The notes below the pieces were generated by a model, which ran no database searches, was not told the origin of the DNA, and worked only from the letters and a program-made list of their open reading frames with translations. A stretch of DNA of 20,356 nucleotides from DASUSH01 sp050996575. Its GTDB lineage: Bacteria; Actinomycetota; Thermoleophilia; Solirubrobacterales; 70-9. This document shows positions 14,907 to 20,356 of this stretch, piece after piece; position 1 is the first letter of the stretch; each line of letters begins with the position of its first letter. Where the stretch lies: the NCBI GenBank assembly GCA_050996575.1, contig JBPCRS010000223.1, positions 1 through 20,356 on the forward strand. Reading direction: 5' to 3'. The position numbers and the translations under genes are program-made.

Positions 14907-15821
14907 ATGACGAACGATCCGCTCGATCCCGTCGGAGCCGAGGAAGCGGCCGCCGAAACGGATTCCGAGTCCGCCGACGCGCCTCCGAGCGACGAGCCCG
15001 AGGAGAGTCCGAGCACCGCGGCGCTGGCGCTCGAGTCGGCGCCGATCGTCGCCCGGCTCGCCGCCGCGAGCGCCTGGCGGAGCGCCGGCTGGACCTTTGA
15101 CTCATACGTGCGGGGGATGAACTGGCTGACCAGGGCCGCCGTCTCCGACGACGGCACCGCCGACCTGCTCAACGACGCTCGCGCGGAGTTACGGGAGCAG
15201 GCGCGCAGGCTGCTCGGAGTCGACGAGATCGAGGACCGCCTGCTCGGCGGCCGCCGGTCCGAGCAGGATTCGAACGGCGCCGCGGTCGGCGACCCACTGC
15301 GCGCTCGAGGCGCGCGCCTGCTCGAGCAATCTGCCGACGTCGACCTCGACGAGGAAGCCCATCCGGCTTACGAGGACATCCTCAGCCACCTCGCGCCCGA
15401 CGAGGCGCGGGTGCTGCGGCTGATGGCGACGAAGGGAGCGCAGCCCGCGGTCGACGTTCGCACATGGCGGCCGCTCGGGATCGGCTCGCAGATCGTCGCC
15501 CCGGGCCTGACGATGATCGGCGCCGAGGCCGGTTGCCGCTACATGGACCGGGTTCCCGCCTACCTCAACAATCTCAACCGCCTCGGCCTGATCTGGTTCT
15601 CGCGCGAGCCGCTCGACGACCCGCTCGTCTATCAGGTGATCGAGGCCCAGCCCGATGCCCAGGCGGCGATGAAACGCGCCGGCCGATCGAGCACGATGCG
15701 CCGCAGCATCAACCTGACCCCGTTCGGAACCGACTTCTGCGAGACCTGCCTGCCGCTCTCGACGGCCGAGTTCGACGCGCTCGAGGACAAACGCTCCGAG
15801 TCGCAGCCGCCGGCGCTGTAG
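14907..15821 (+). CDS. Abi-alpha/DUF4393-like protein, 304 aa
   Basis: The N-terminus (1-40) is acidic and disordered. Then come SAPIVARLAAASAWRSAGWTFDSYVRGM (44-71) and a helical charged region. YEDILSHLAPDEARVLRLMATKGAQPAVDVR (155-185) leads into GSQIVAPGLTMIGAEAGCRYMDRVPAYLNNLNRLGLIWFSRE (193-233). This DEARVLRLLA...D-VR and YLNNLxRLGLI pattern is what I associate with the Abi_alpha/DUF4393 family (PF14337), whose name comes from phage abortive-infection relatives. A C-terminal FCETCLP (277-283) pair of Cys is notable. Chromosomal actinobacterial members have no proven function. The domain assignment is from memory and moderately sure. Convergent with TetR. Confidence 0.65.
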   Translation: MTNDPLDPVGAEEAAAETDSESADAPPSDEPEESPSTAALALESAPIVARLAAASAWRSAGWTFDSYVRGMNWLTRAAVSDDGTADLLNDARAELREQARRLLGVDEIEDRLLGGRRSEQDSNGAAVGDPLRARGARLLEQSADVDLDEEAHPAYEDILSHLAPDEARVLRLMATKGAQPAVDVRTWRPLGIGSQIVAPGLTMIGAEAGCRYMDRVPAYLNNLNRLGLIWFSREPLDDPLVYQVIEAQPDAQAAMKRAGRSSTMRRSINLTPFGTDFCETCLPLSTAEFDALEDKRSESQPPAL

Positions 15822-15834
15822 CCGGCTCGCGGCC

Positions 15835-16461
15835 TCAGCCGCCGGCGAGCACGGGTGCGATCAGGCGGCGGGCGACATCGCCGATGCGCTCGGGGTCGTC
15901 GAGCGGCAGTGCGCTCTCCTGGATCAGGACGAAGCTGAAGGCGAGGCGGACGAGCAGCTCGGCGGCCTCCTCGATCGCCACCAGGCCGAGCACCCCGGCG
16001 CGCTGGGACTGGCGCAGTCGCGAGGCGACGAAGCCGCGCGCCATCGTGAAGACGGCCCCGTCGTTCTCCGTCAGCGCGCTCAGTACGGCTTCGGGCTCGA
16101 CCATCGCGAGCCGGTTGAGCAGCGGGTGCTCGCGAGCGATCCGCAGGCTGGCGACGAAGCCGGCGGCGACCTGGTCCTCGATCGGCGCGGCGGGGTCGCT
16201 GGCGCCGTCGAGCTCGGCGATGCAACGGCGACCCTCGCGCGCGGCGAGCGCACTGAGCAGCCGGTCGCGGTCGCCGAAACGTCTGTAGACGGTCATCCGC
16301 CCGACTCCCGCCCGTCCTGCCACCTGGTCCATCGTCAGGTTGTCGACCCCGGAAGCGGCCGCAAGTGCGAGCGCGGCGTCGAGGATCCGCTCGCTCGTGG
16401 CGTCGCCGGGCGGCTCGACGGTTGGGTCGAGCGCTCGCGAGAGCAGCGTCAACGCCTCCAT
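15835..16461 (-). CDS. TetR family transcriptional regulator, 208 aa
   Basis: The HTH domain spans about 22-70: SERILDAALALAAASGVDNLTMDQVAGRAGVGRMTVYRRFGDRDRLLSAL is the standard TetR_N pattern (tail T-V-Y-R-R-F). The rest is an all-helical ligand/dimerisation domain of normal size. I chose ATG 16461 because AGGAG (16470-16474) lies 8 nt upstream; longer readings are antisense to the MpaB gene. It follows the MpaB gene by 11 bp, and its Shine-Dalgarno overlaps that gene's stop, so it is the second gene of the operon. It probably represses its own operon through the inverted repeat at 17404-17437. Confidence 0.9.
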   Translation of the reverse strand: MEALTLLSRALDPTVEPPGDATSERILDAALALAAASGVDNLTMDQVAGRAGVGRMTVYRRFGDRDRLLSALAAREGRRCIAELDGASDPAAPIEDQVAAGFVASLRIAREHPLLNRLAMVEPEAVLSALTENDGAVFTMARGFVASRLRQSQRAGVLGLVAIEEAAELLVRLAFSFVLIQESALPLDDPERIGDVARRLIAPVLAGG

Positions 16462-16472
16462 CGGCAAAGCTC

Positions 16473-17387
16473 CTAGGCGACCGTCGCGACCGATCCGGGT
16501 GCCCGCGAAGCCGAGGCGACGTCGCCGCGCTCGAGCGCCTCGCGGCGCCAGCGCAGGTAGCGCGGGCCGACGTTGCGAAGGGTCGCCGGCATCAGCGGCG
16601 TCGCCGCCCGCGAGGCAGTGGCAAAGGCGCGGAACTTGCGCTCGTCGCGCTCGGTCCATCCGATCGCGAAGCGCTTGCGAAGAACCGGGGGAAGCAGTCC
16701 GCCCGTGACGAGCGTGGTCGAGCGAATCGCCGGCAGGCTGGCAACGCGCCAGGCGGAGTCGCCGAGAAAGCGAAGCGGCGGCGCGGTCGGCGAGGCTAGC
16801 GAGCTGAGCACGTCCTGGACCGTCTCGTTGTCGTACAGCCGCTGCTCGACCATCTGGTCGAAATAGGGGCCGAACTCGGACCAGGTCTCGGGCAGGTCGC
16901 GTTCGCGGACGCCGACGAGGCGGCCGACGCGGCGCCAGTCGGCCCAGTAATCGTCGATCTCGGCGCGGCTCATCGGCCGGCCGAGGTGGCGATGGCCACG
17001 GACGACGCCGTCGGCCAGCGTCGCATGAACCCATGCGTATGCCTCGGGCTCCATCGCGTGGTAGCGCTCGCCGTCGGGCTTCACCCCCTTGATCTGCCGA
17101 TGCATCTCTCGCACCCGGCGGCCGACCTCGGCCGCGACGACCGGCCCCCCATAGGTCATCGAGTAGGCGAAGTCGAGGGTTCGCAGTAGCCGACCCCACG
17201 GATCGGCCTTGAAGTCGGAGTGCTCGGCCACACCGGCGCCGACGGTTGGGTGGGATACCTGAAGTAGAAGCGCGTAGGCCGCGCCGCCGAGCAGCCGGAT
17301 GTCGCCGGAGTAGCGCCAGGCCGCCGAGCCGGGCTTCGGCACGAGCTTTGGCGCTTCGTCGGGGTGGGGAAGGACCGGTTCCGTCAT
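16473..17387 (-). CDS. MpaB/DUF2236 (rubber-oxygenase-like, latex-clearing protein superfamily) oxygenase, 304 aa
   Basis: ATG 17387 is chosen because a strong Shine-Dalgarno AAGGAG (17393-17398) lies 5 nt upstream. YSGDIRLLGGAAYALLLQVSHPTVGAGVAEHSDF (26-59) and DPWGRLLRTLDFAYSMTYG (62-80) are the DUF2236/MpaB signature (PF09995). MHRQIKGV (95-102) and WVHATLADGVV (119-129) follow, with His residues that include likely heme ligands in this superfamily. Family members are heme-dependent oxygenases of the mycophenolic-acid MpaB and Lcp type. The substrate is unknown. The gene is first in an operon with its TetR regulator. Confidence 0.85.
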   Translation of the reverse strand: MTEPVLPHPDEAPKLVPKPGSAAWRYSGDIRLLGGAAYALLLQVSHPTVGAGVAEHSDFKADPWGRLLRTLDFAYSMTYGGPVVAAEVGRRVREMHRQIKGVKPDGERYHAMEPEAYAWVHATLADGVVRGHRHLGRPMSRAEIDDYWADWRRVGRLVGVRERDLPETWSEFGPYFDQMVEQRLYDNETVQDVLSSLASPTAPPLRFLGDSAWRVASLPAIRSTTLVTGGLLPPVLRKRFAIGWTERDERKFRAFATASRAATPLMPATLRNVGPRYLRWRREALERGDVASASRAPGSVATVA

Positions 17388-17392
17388 CACGT

Positions 17393-17398
17393 CTCCTT
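17393..17398 (-). promoter_or_regulatory. Strong Shine-Dalgarno (AAGGAG) for the MpaB gene
   Basis: AAGGAG on the minus strand sits 5 nt before ATG 17387, which decides this start over the weaker in-frame start 11 codons upstream that lies within the operator. Confidence 0.7.
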
Positions 17399-17403
17399 GG
17401 GAC

Positions 17404-17437
17404 AGGTGGTACGTTAACAATCACCAACGTACCACCT
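17404..17437. promoter_or_regulatory. 12-bp perfect inverted-repeat operator (AGGTGGTACGTT/AACGTACCACCT)
   Basis: Arms 17404-17415 and 17426-17437 are perfectly complementary around a 10-bp spacer, 17 bp before the MpaB start. On the minus strand a TAACGT -10-like hexamer falls inside the left arm (17411-17416), so bound repressor would block transcription. The size and symmetry fit a TetR dimer (GTACGTT...AACGTAC). The adjacent TetR gene is the obvious binding partner. Confidence 0.72.
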
Positions 17438-17544
17438 AAACGCTGCCCCTTCTTGCTTCGGGGAGAGCTCGCCCGCGGGGCGGCCCGGCAAGAGCGCAGT
17501 TCGAGGGCGATGAGCCCAATCGGATGCGAGAGGGGGAACGCTGT

Positions 17545-17550
17545 TAGCGT
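17545..17550 (+). promoter_or_regulatory. Candidate -10 box (TAGCGT) upstream of a small ORF
   Basis: TAGCGT ends 7 nt before the GTG at 17558, in line with the leaderless pattern seen elsewhere in the window. Confidence 0.35.
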
Positions 17551-17557
17551 CGCGAAG

Positions 17558-17614
17558 GTGAAACCGCCGAATCCTCCGCTTCGCGTCCGATTCGGCTCGA
17601 TCTCATCTGCATGA
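17558..17614 (+). CDS. Putative 18-codon leaderless upstream ORF (leader peptide)
   Basis: GTG 17558 opens a short frame encoding M-K-P-P-N-P-P-L-R-V-R-F-G-S-I-S-S-A and ends with TGA at 17612-17614, which overlaps ATG 17611 of the next gene (ATGA). The Pro-rich start (PPNPP) could slow ribosomes. The following gene lacks its own Shine-Dalgarno sequence, so coupled translation through this ORF is a reasonable explanation. The frame is open further upstream, so this could also be chance in GC-rich DNA. Confidence 0.35.
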   Translation: MKPPNPPLRVRFGSISSA

Positions 17615-18882
17615 CGAGCGAGCGCGATCTCGACGTAGTCGTCTTCGGCGCGACCAGCGTCACCGGCCGCCGCGTCGCCGCCTATCTCGACGAGCGCGTC
17701 GCCGAGGTCGGCGCGTCGTGGGGAGCCGCCGGCCGCGACGCCGGAAAGGTCAAGCGAGTGCTCGCCGAGGTTGGCGTGACGGCCCCGGTGACGCTATCCG
17801 CCGACGTCGGCGACTCGGTCTCGCTCGAGGCGATGGCTGCGCGCGCGAAGGTCGTGCTCAACCTCGTCGGCCCCTACACGCGCTACGGCAAGCCCGTGAT
17901 CGAGGCCTGCGTCGCCGGCGGCGCCCACTACGTCGATCTGACCGGCGAGATTCCCTTCGTCCGCAGGGTGATCGACGAGTTCGACGCCGCGGCCACCGGA
18001 GCCGGAGTGAAGATCGTCCAGGTCTGCGGGTTCGAGGCGCTGCCGCCCGACCTCGCGGTCACACTCGCCGCCGAGGCCGCCGCCGAGCGCTGGAGCGAGA
18101 GCCTCGCCGAGGTCGACCTCGATGTGACGACGACCGCTGCGCCACCGGGTCTGCCGCGCCCATCGGACTTCATGTCCGGCGGGACGATCCAGAGCATGGT
18201 CGAGATCGCAGCAGACGAGGGCACGTCCGAACTGACCGACCCCGCCGTCCTGCTCGACTCGCCGGCCGAAGCGGGTGAGGTGCGGCGGCTGAGTCCGATC
18301 TCGGTCGCGCCCCGCCGCGGCGAGGACGGCAATGTGATCGCGCCGATGGTGCCCGCGGCCTTCCTCAACCCGGCGGTGATCCACCGCTCGGCGTCGCTGC
18401 GAGCGGCCGGGCGAGGCGAGACGTTCGCGGCCTTTCGCTACCGCGAGGGCTTCGTCCTGCCGGGCGGATCGGCGACGTTGGCGCCGCGCTTCGCCGCCGC
18501 CGGAATACTCTCCGGCGCCCAGGCCGGCCTCTCTGGCCTCACCCGCGCGCCGCTCCCGGTCCGCCGGCAGATCGCCGCCGGCCTGCGCCGCGTGCTGCCC
18601 TCGTCGGGATTTGGCCCGGCCGCGGATCGGCTCGAGGACTGGAAATGGCGAATCGACGTCGACGCCCGGACGTCCGGTGGCAACCGCGTCGCGGTCGAGG
18701 TGCTCGGCGAAGGCCACCCCGGCTACCTGACGACGGCGACGATGCTCGGCGAGGCGGGCTTGCTGCTCGCCGAGGACGAGGCCACGCCCGATCGCTCGGG
18801 TTGCCTCACCCCCGCGACCGCGCTCGGAACCGCGTCCGCCGACCGCTTCGTTCGGGCGAAGCTCGCCTTCAAAGTCAGCTGA
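17611..18882 (+). CDS. Saccharopine dehydrogenase-like NAD(P)-binding oxidoreductase (trans-acting enoyl reductase type), 423 aa
   Basis: The N-terminal Rossmann domain has DVVVFGATSVTGRRVAAYL (8-26; G-x-x-x-x-x-G dinucleotide loop) and AARAKVVLNLVGPYTRYGKPVIEACVAGGAHYVDLTGE (77-114), the signature of the saccharopine dehydrogenase/SCCPDH/mycobacterial trans-acting enoyl reductase group (PF03435). VCGFEALPPDLAV (138-150) is also typical. The length fits the family. In mycobacteria relatives act in phthiocerol/phenolic-glycolipid synthesis, but the substrate here is unknown and lysine metabolism is unlikely. Its stop overlaps the convergent TetR stop by 8 bp. Confidence 0.87.
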   Translation: MTSERDLDVVVFGATSVTGRRVAAYLDERVAEVGASWGAAGRDAGKVKRVLAEVGVTAPVTLSADVGDSVSLEAMAARAKVVLNLVGPYTRYGKPVIEACVAGGAHYVDLTGEIPFVRRVIDEFDAAATGAGVKIVQVCGFEALPPDLAVTLAAEAAAERWSESLAEVDLDVTTTAAPPGLPRPSDFMSGGTIQSMVEIAADEGTSELTDPAVLLDSPAEAGEVRRLSPISVAPRRGEDGNVIAPMVPAAFLNPAVIHRSASLRAAGRGETFAAFRYREGFVLPGGSATLAPRFAAAGILSGAQAGLSGLTRAPLPVRRQIAAGLRRVLPSSGFGPAADRLEDWKWRIDVDARTSGGNRVAVEVLGEGHPGYLTTATMLGEAGLLLAEDEATPDRSGCLTPATALGTASADRFVRAKLAFKVS

Positions 18883-19480
18883 GCGCCGGCCCGAGGAACC
18901 GCATCACGGCCTCGAGAAGCGTCGCCTTCGGCACCTCGGGGCGCTCGCGCCACCAGAGCGCGAGTCCGGCGAGTCCGCTGGTCAGGAGCTCGGCGCTCGG
19001 CGCGATCTGCTCGAGAGGGATCTTCGCCCCGGCCCGTGCGGAGATGAAGCCCGCCATCACTTCGCGCGCGCGAACGCTGACCTCAGCTCGCAGCGCTTGG
19101 ATCTCCTCGTCGCCGGTGCGGTCGCGAAAGAGCATCGCCCACTGGTCGTGGTTGACCCGCACGTAGTCGAGCCAGCTCTCGAGGATCGACCTGAGCAGCG
19201 CCTCGCTCGAGTCGTCGACCGGTGGCTCGACCGACTCGATGAAGCTCGGAAGGTCATCGCGGTGCTTTCGCAGCAGCACCATGTAGAGATCCTTTTTCGA
19301 GCCGAAATGGCGATAGACGATCGGCTTCGTCACCCCGGCCGCGGCGGCGATGTCGTCGAGCCGGGTGCCCGTATAGCCGTTGCGGCCGAAAAGAGGCGCA
19401 GCGGCACGAATGATCGTCTCGCGGCGCTCGCCGGCGGGTTTCCGCCGACGTTCGGTTCTGGTTTCGAGGGTCGCTTTCAT
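18875..19480 (-). CDS. TetR family transcriptional regulator, 201 aa
   Basis: After a basic N-terminus, RRETIIRAAAPLFGRNGYTGTRLDDIAAAAGVTKPIVYRHFGSKKDLYMVLL (19-70) is a textbook TetR_N HTH. The C-domain (about 85-200) is helical and typical (WLDYVRVNHDQWAMLFRDRTGDEE). ATG 19480 is chosen as the first Met before the HTH; longer readings run through the operators and are antisense to the cupin gene. On the minus strand TACTCT, inside operator 1, could serve as the -10. It is divergent from the cupin gene and presumably controls both itself and that gene. It overlaps the upstream oxidoreductase at the palindrome TCAGCTGA, which supplies both stop codons. Confidence 0.92.
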   Translation of the reverse strand: MKATLETRTERRRKPAGERRETIIRAAAPLFGRNGYTGTRLDDIAAAAGVTKPIVYRHFGSKKDLYMVLLRKHRDDLPSFIESVEPPVDDSSEALLRSILESWLDYVRVNHDQWAMLFRDRTGDEEIQALRAEVSVRAREVMAGFISARAGAKIPLEQIAPSAELLTSGLAGLALWWRERPEVPKATLLEAVMRFLGPALS

Positions 19481-19483
19481 GGT

Positions 19484-19499
19484 GTTACCGCAGAGTAAC
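19484..19499. promoter_or_regulatory. TetR operator 1: GTTAC-N6-GTAAC
   Basis: A 5+6+5 palindrome 4 bp upstream of the TetR ATG (minus strand). The same half-sites recur at 19512-19527, so a TetR dimer is expected to bind both. The site also overlaps a candidate minus-strand -10 box (TACTCT). Confidence 0.7.
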
Positions 19500-19508
19500 T
19501 TCAGCTGA

Positions 19509-19514
19509 TATGTT
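19509..19514 (+). promoter_or_regulatory. Candidate -10 box (TATGTT) for the cupin operon
   Basis: TATGTT precedes the cupin ATG by 38 nt, leaving a leader of about 30 nt that contains the Shine-Dalgarno GAGAGGA (19541-19547, 5 nt before the ATG). It overlaps operator 2. Confidence 0.4.
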
Positions 19515-19527
19515 ACTCGGCAGTAAC
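19512..19527. promoter_or_regulatory. TetR operator 2: GTTAC-N6-GTAAC
   Basis: Second copy with identical half-sites and the same 6-bp spacing, centred 28 bp from operator 1. It overlaps the plus-strand -10-like TATGTT (19509-19514) of the cupin gene, so binding would block the cupin promoter. Confidence 0.7.
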
Positions 19528-19552
19528 ACGGAACGCTGAAGAGAGGATCCCG

Positions 19553-20044
19553 ATGGCAGAGCAGGTACGCGACCCGGTCCACGGCGCCCGGTACTCGTTC
19601 CAGCGCGAGGGCGAGAATATGACCGTCGATACCTGGATCGAGCCCGGCGGCGGCCTGCCCGAGCACTACCACCCGATCCAGGAGGAGCACTGGTCAGTGG
19701 TGGAGGGCAAGATCAAATTCGGCCTCGACGGCGAGAAGCGGGTGATCGGCCCCGAGGATGGGGTGATGGTCGTCAAACCGAACGCCAAGCACTCGCTCAC
19801 CTCTTGCAGCGCCCGCGACGCGCATTGCCGCTGCGAGGTGATGCCCGCCCTCGGCCTCGAGCAGTTCCTCACCGACAGCTCGGCCGCCGCGCAGGAGGGC
19901 CTGTTCATCAAGGGCGGGATACCGAAGAGCCTGCGCGGTGCGCGCTGGGCGGCCAACTTCCTCAAGCAGCACCAGGAGGAAACGGTGATCACCTTCCCGC
20001 CCCGAATCGTGCAGCGAGCGATGATCGCGATGCTCGCCCGCTGA
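19553..20044 (+). CDS. Cupin-2 domain protein, 163 aa
   Basis: A single cupin barrel. GGGLPEHYHPIQEEHWSVVEGKI (32-54) gives motif 1 (G-x5-H-x-H-x3,4-E-x6-G; ligands H38, H40 and E44 or E45), and GPEDGVMVVKPNAKHSL (66-82) gives motif 2 with H80. The C-terminal third (about 100-163) is helical. It may be a small metal-dependent enzyme or a ligand sensor. The substrate is unknown. It has a good Shine-Dalgarno (GAGAGGA) and its stop overlaps the next gene's ATG by one base (TGATG). Confidence 0.85.
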   Translation: MAEQVRDPVHGARYSFQREGENMTVDTWIEPGGGLPEHYHPIQEEHWSVVEGKIKFGLDGEKRVIGPEDGVMVVKPNAKHSLTSCSARDAHCRCEVMPALGLEQFLTDSSAAAQEGLFIKGGIPKSLRGARWAANFLKQHQEETVITFPPRIVQRAMIAMLAR

Positions 20045-20356
20045 TGTCGGCGGAGCGCCCACTTGCCTTCGTTCAGTGGACGGCGATCGCCGGTTCCCTC
20101 GTCGTCCTCGTCTGGAGCGTCCCCGGGTTGATCATCAACCCCGACTTCGCGACCGGAGACGCGGCGAGCGCCGAGCGCGTTCTTGCCGTCGACATGAACG
20201 GATGGCACGCGCTCTCCGGGTTCCTCGTCACCGTGCCCGGCCTGATTGCCGCCCTGCGACGCTCGTGGTCGGCGCTGTTCTGTCTCGCGGCCGCCGCCTC
20301 GCTGATCGCGACCGGCGTCTGGGCGCTGATCGATGCGCACGCGGCGGGCGGGCTCT
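20044..20356 (+). CDS. DUF4383-like small membrane protein, truncated by the window edge
   Basis: ATG 20044 overlaps the cupin stop (TGATG) and opens a frame that runs to the edge. It begins MSAERPLAFVQWTAIAGSLV and carries a first hydrophobic helix (about 12-27), then VLAVDMNGWHALSGFLVTVPGLIAALRR (about 50-77) and a further helix with LIATGVWALIDAH. The D-x-N-G-W-H start of the second helix followed by a small-residue helix is the pattern I associate with DUF4383 (PF14325). The function is unknown. It is translationally coupled to the cupin and so part of the TetR-controlled unit. Confidence 0.6.
   Translation, partial: MSAERPLAFVQWTAIAGSLVVLVWSVPGLIINPDFATGDAASAERVLAVDMNGWHALSGFLVTVPGLIAALRRSWSALFCLAAAASLIATGVWALIDAHAAGGL

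Noticed and set aside
13717..14910. 397-residue plus-strand open frame
   Set aside because: It runs antisense to metF and out of frame through the transporter; the sequence is Arg/Pro-rich without a motif.
15804..15847. Direct repeat CAGCCGCCGGCG flanking the convergent stops
   Set aside because: The 12-mers are simple GC-rich sequence, one inside each coding end; chance is likely.
16462..17427. N-terminal extension giving a 530-residue TetR protein
   Set aside because: The extension is out of frame with the well-supported MpaB gene; TetR starts at 16461 with a Shine-Dalgarno sequence.
1..20356. CRISPR, tRNA, rRNA, insertion sequence or prophage genes
   Set aside because: None was recognised on either strand.

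Overview
This is a gene-dense, very GC-rich chromosomal window (about 70% GC by eye). Gene content and style point to a high-GC actinobacterium, most likely of the Thermoleophilia/Solirubrobacterales type: separate LytR C-terminal and FlgD-like membrane proteins in a polysaccharide cluster, two DUF3105 proteins, an MpaB-type oxygenase, TetR regulators, and many starts that look leaderless. The lineage is inference; there is no rRNA or marker tree to confirm it. I see no rRNA, tRNA, CRISPR array, integrase or transposase, and no gene-free stretch over 300 bases.

Region 1 (1-9219) is an exopolysaccharide/capsule assembly cluster of the Wzx/Wzy type. It holds a LytR_C-domain protein, a FlgD-Ig-like protein, an O-antigen polymerase/ligase-like protein (Wzy/WaaL superfamily), a Wzx/MVF flippase, three glycosyltransferases (GT2, GT4, membrane GT2), a phosphoglycosyl transferase that would start the lipid-linked repeat unit, a RimJ/RimL-type GNAT and a FemAB/BioF2-like GNAT. 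One GT2 gene lies on the minus strand. It shares a 23-bp divergent promoter region with the GT4 gene, and the two -10 elements overlap. Together the genes could start, extend, decorate by acylation, flip and polymerise a surface glycan.

Region 2 (9263-13950, minus strand) carries a secreted PGRP/amidase-2 N-acetylmuramoyl-L-alanine amidase, a tandem pair of DUF3105 proteins (one lipoprotein, one membrane-anchored), an alpha/beta hydrolase lacking the expected catalytic His, and metF (methylenetetrahydrofolate reductase). A 150-bp gap between the amidase and DUF3105 genes holds two palindromes and a possibly structured 5' leader.

Region 3 (13951-18882) has a bile acid:sodium symporter-family transporter divergent from metF, an Abi-alpha/DUF4393-like protein, and a convergent two-gene operon (MpaB/DUF2236 oxygenase then TetR) behind a perfect 12-bp inverted-repeat operator. 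It ends with a saccharopine-dehydrogenase-like oxidoreductase whose start overlaps the stop of a putative 18-codon leaderless upstream ORF.

Region 4 (18875-20356) is a second TetR gene divergent from a cupin gene and a truncated DUF4383-like membrane protein. Two copies of a GTTAC-N6-GTAAC operator lie between them.

The strongest less-obvious signals are regulatory. A TANNNT-like -10 box sits 6-10 nt before the start codon of many genes, which suggests leaderless transcription. There are two clear TetR operator architectures, and the polymerase gene shows coding-like sequence upstream of its first usable start codon.
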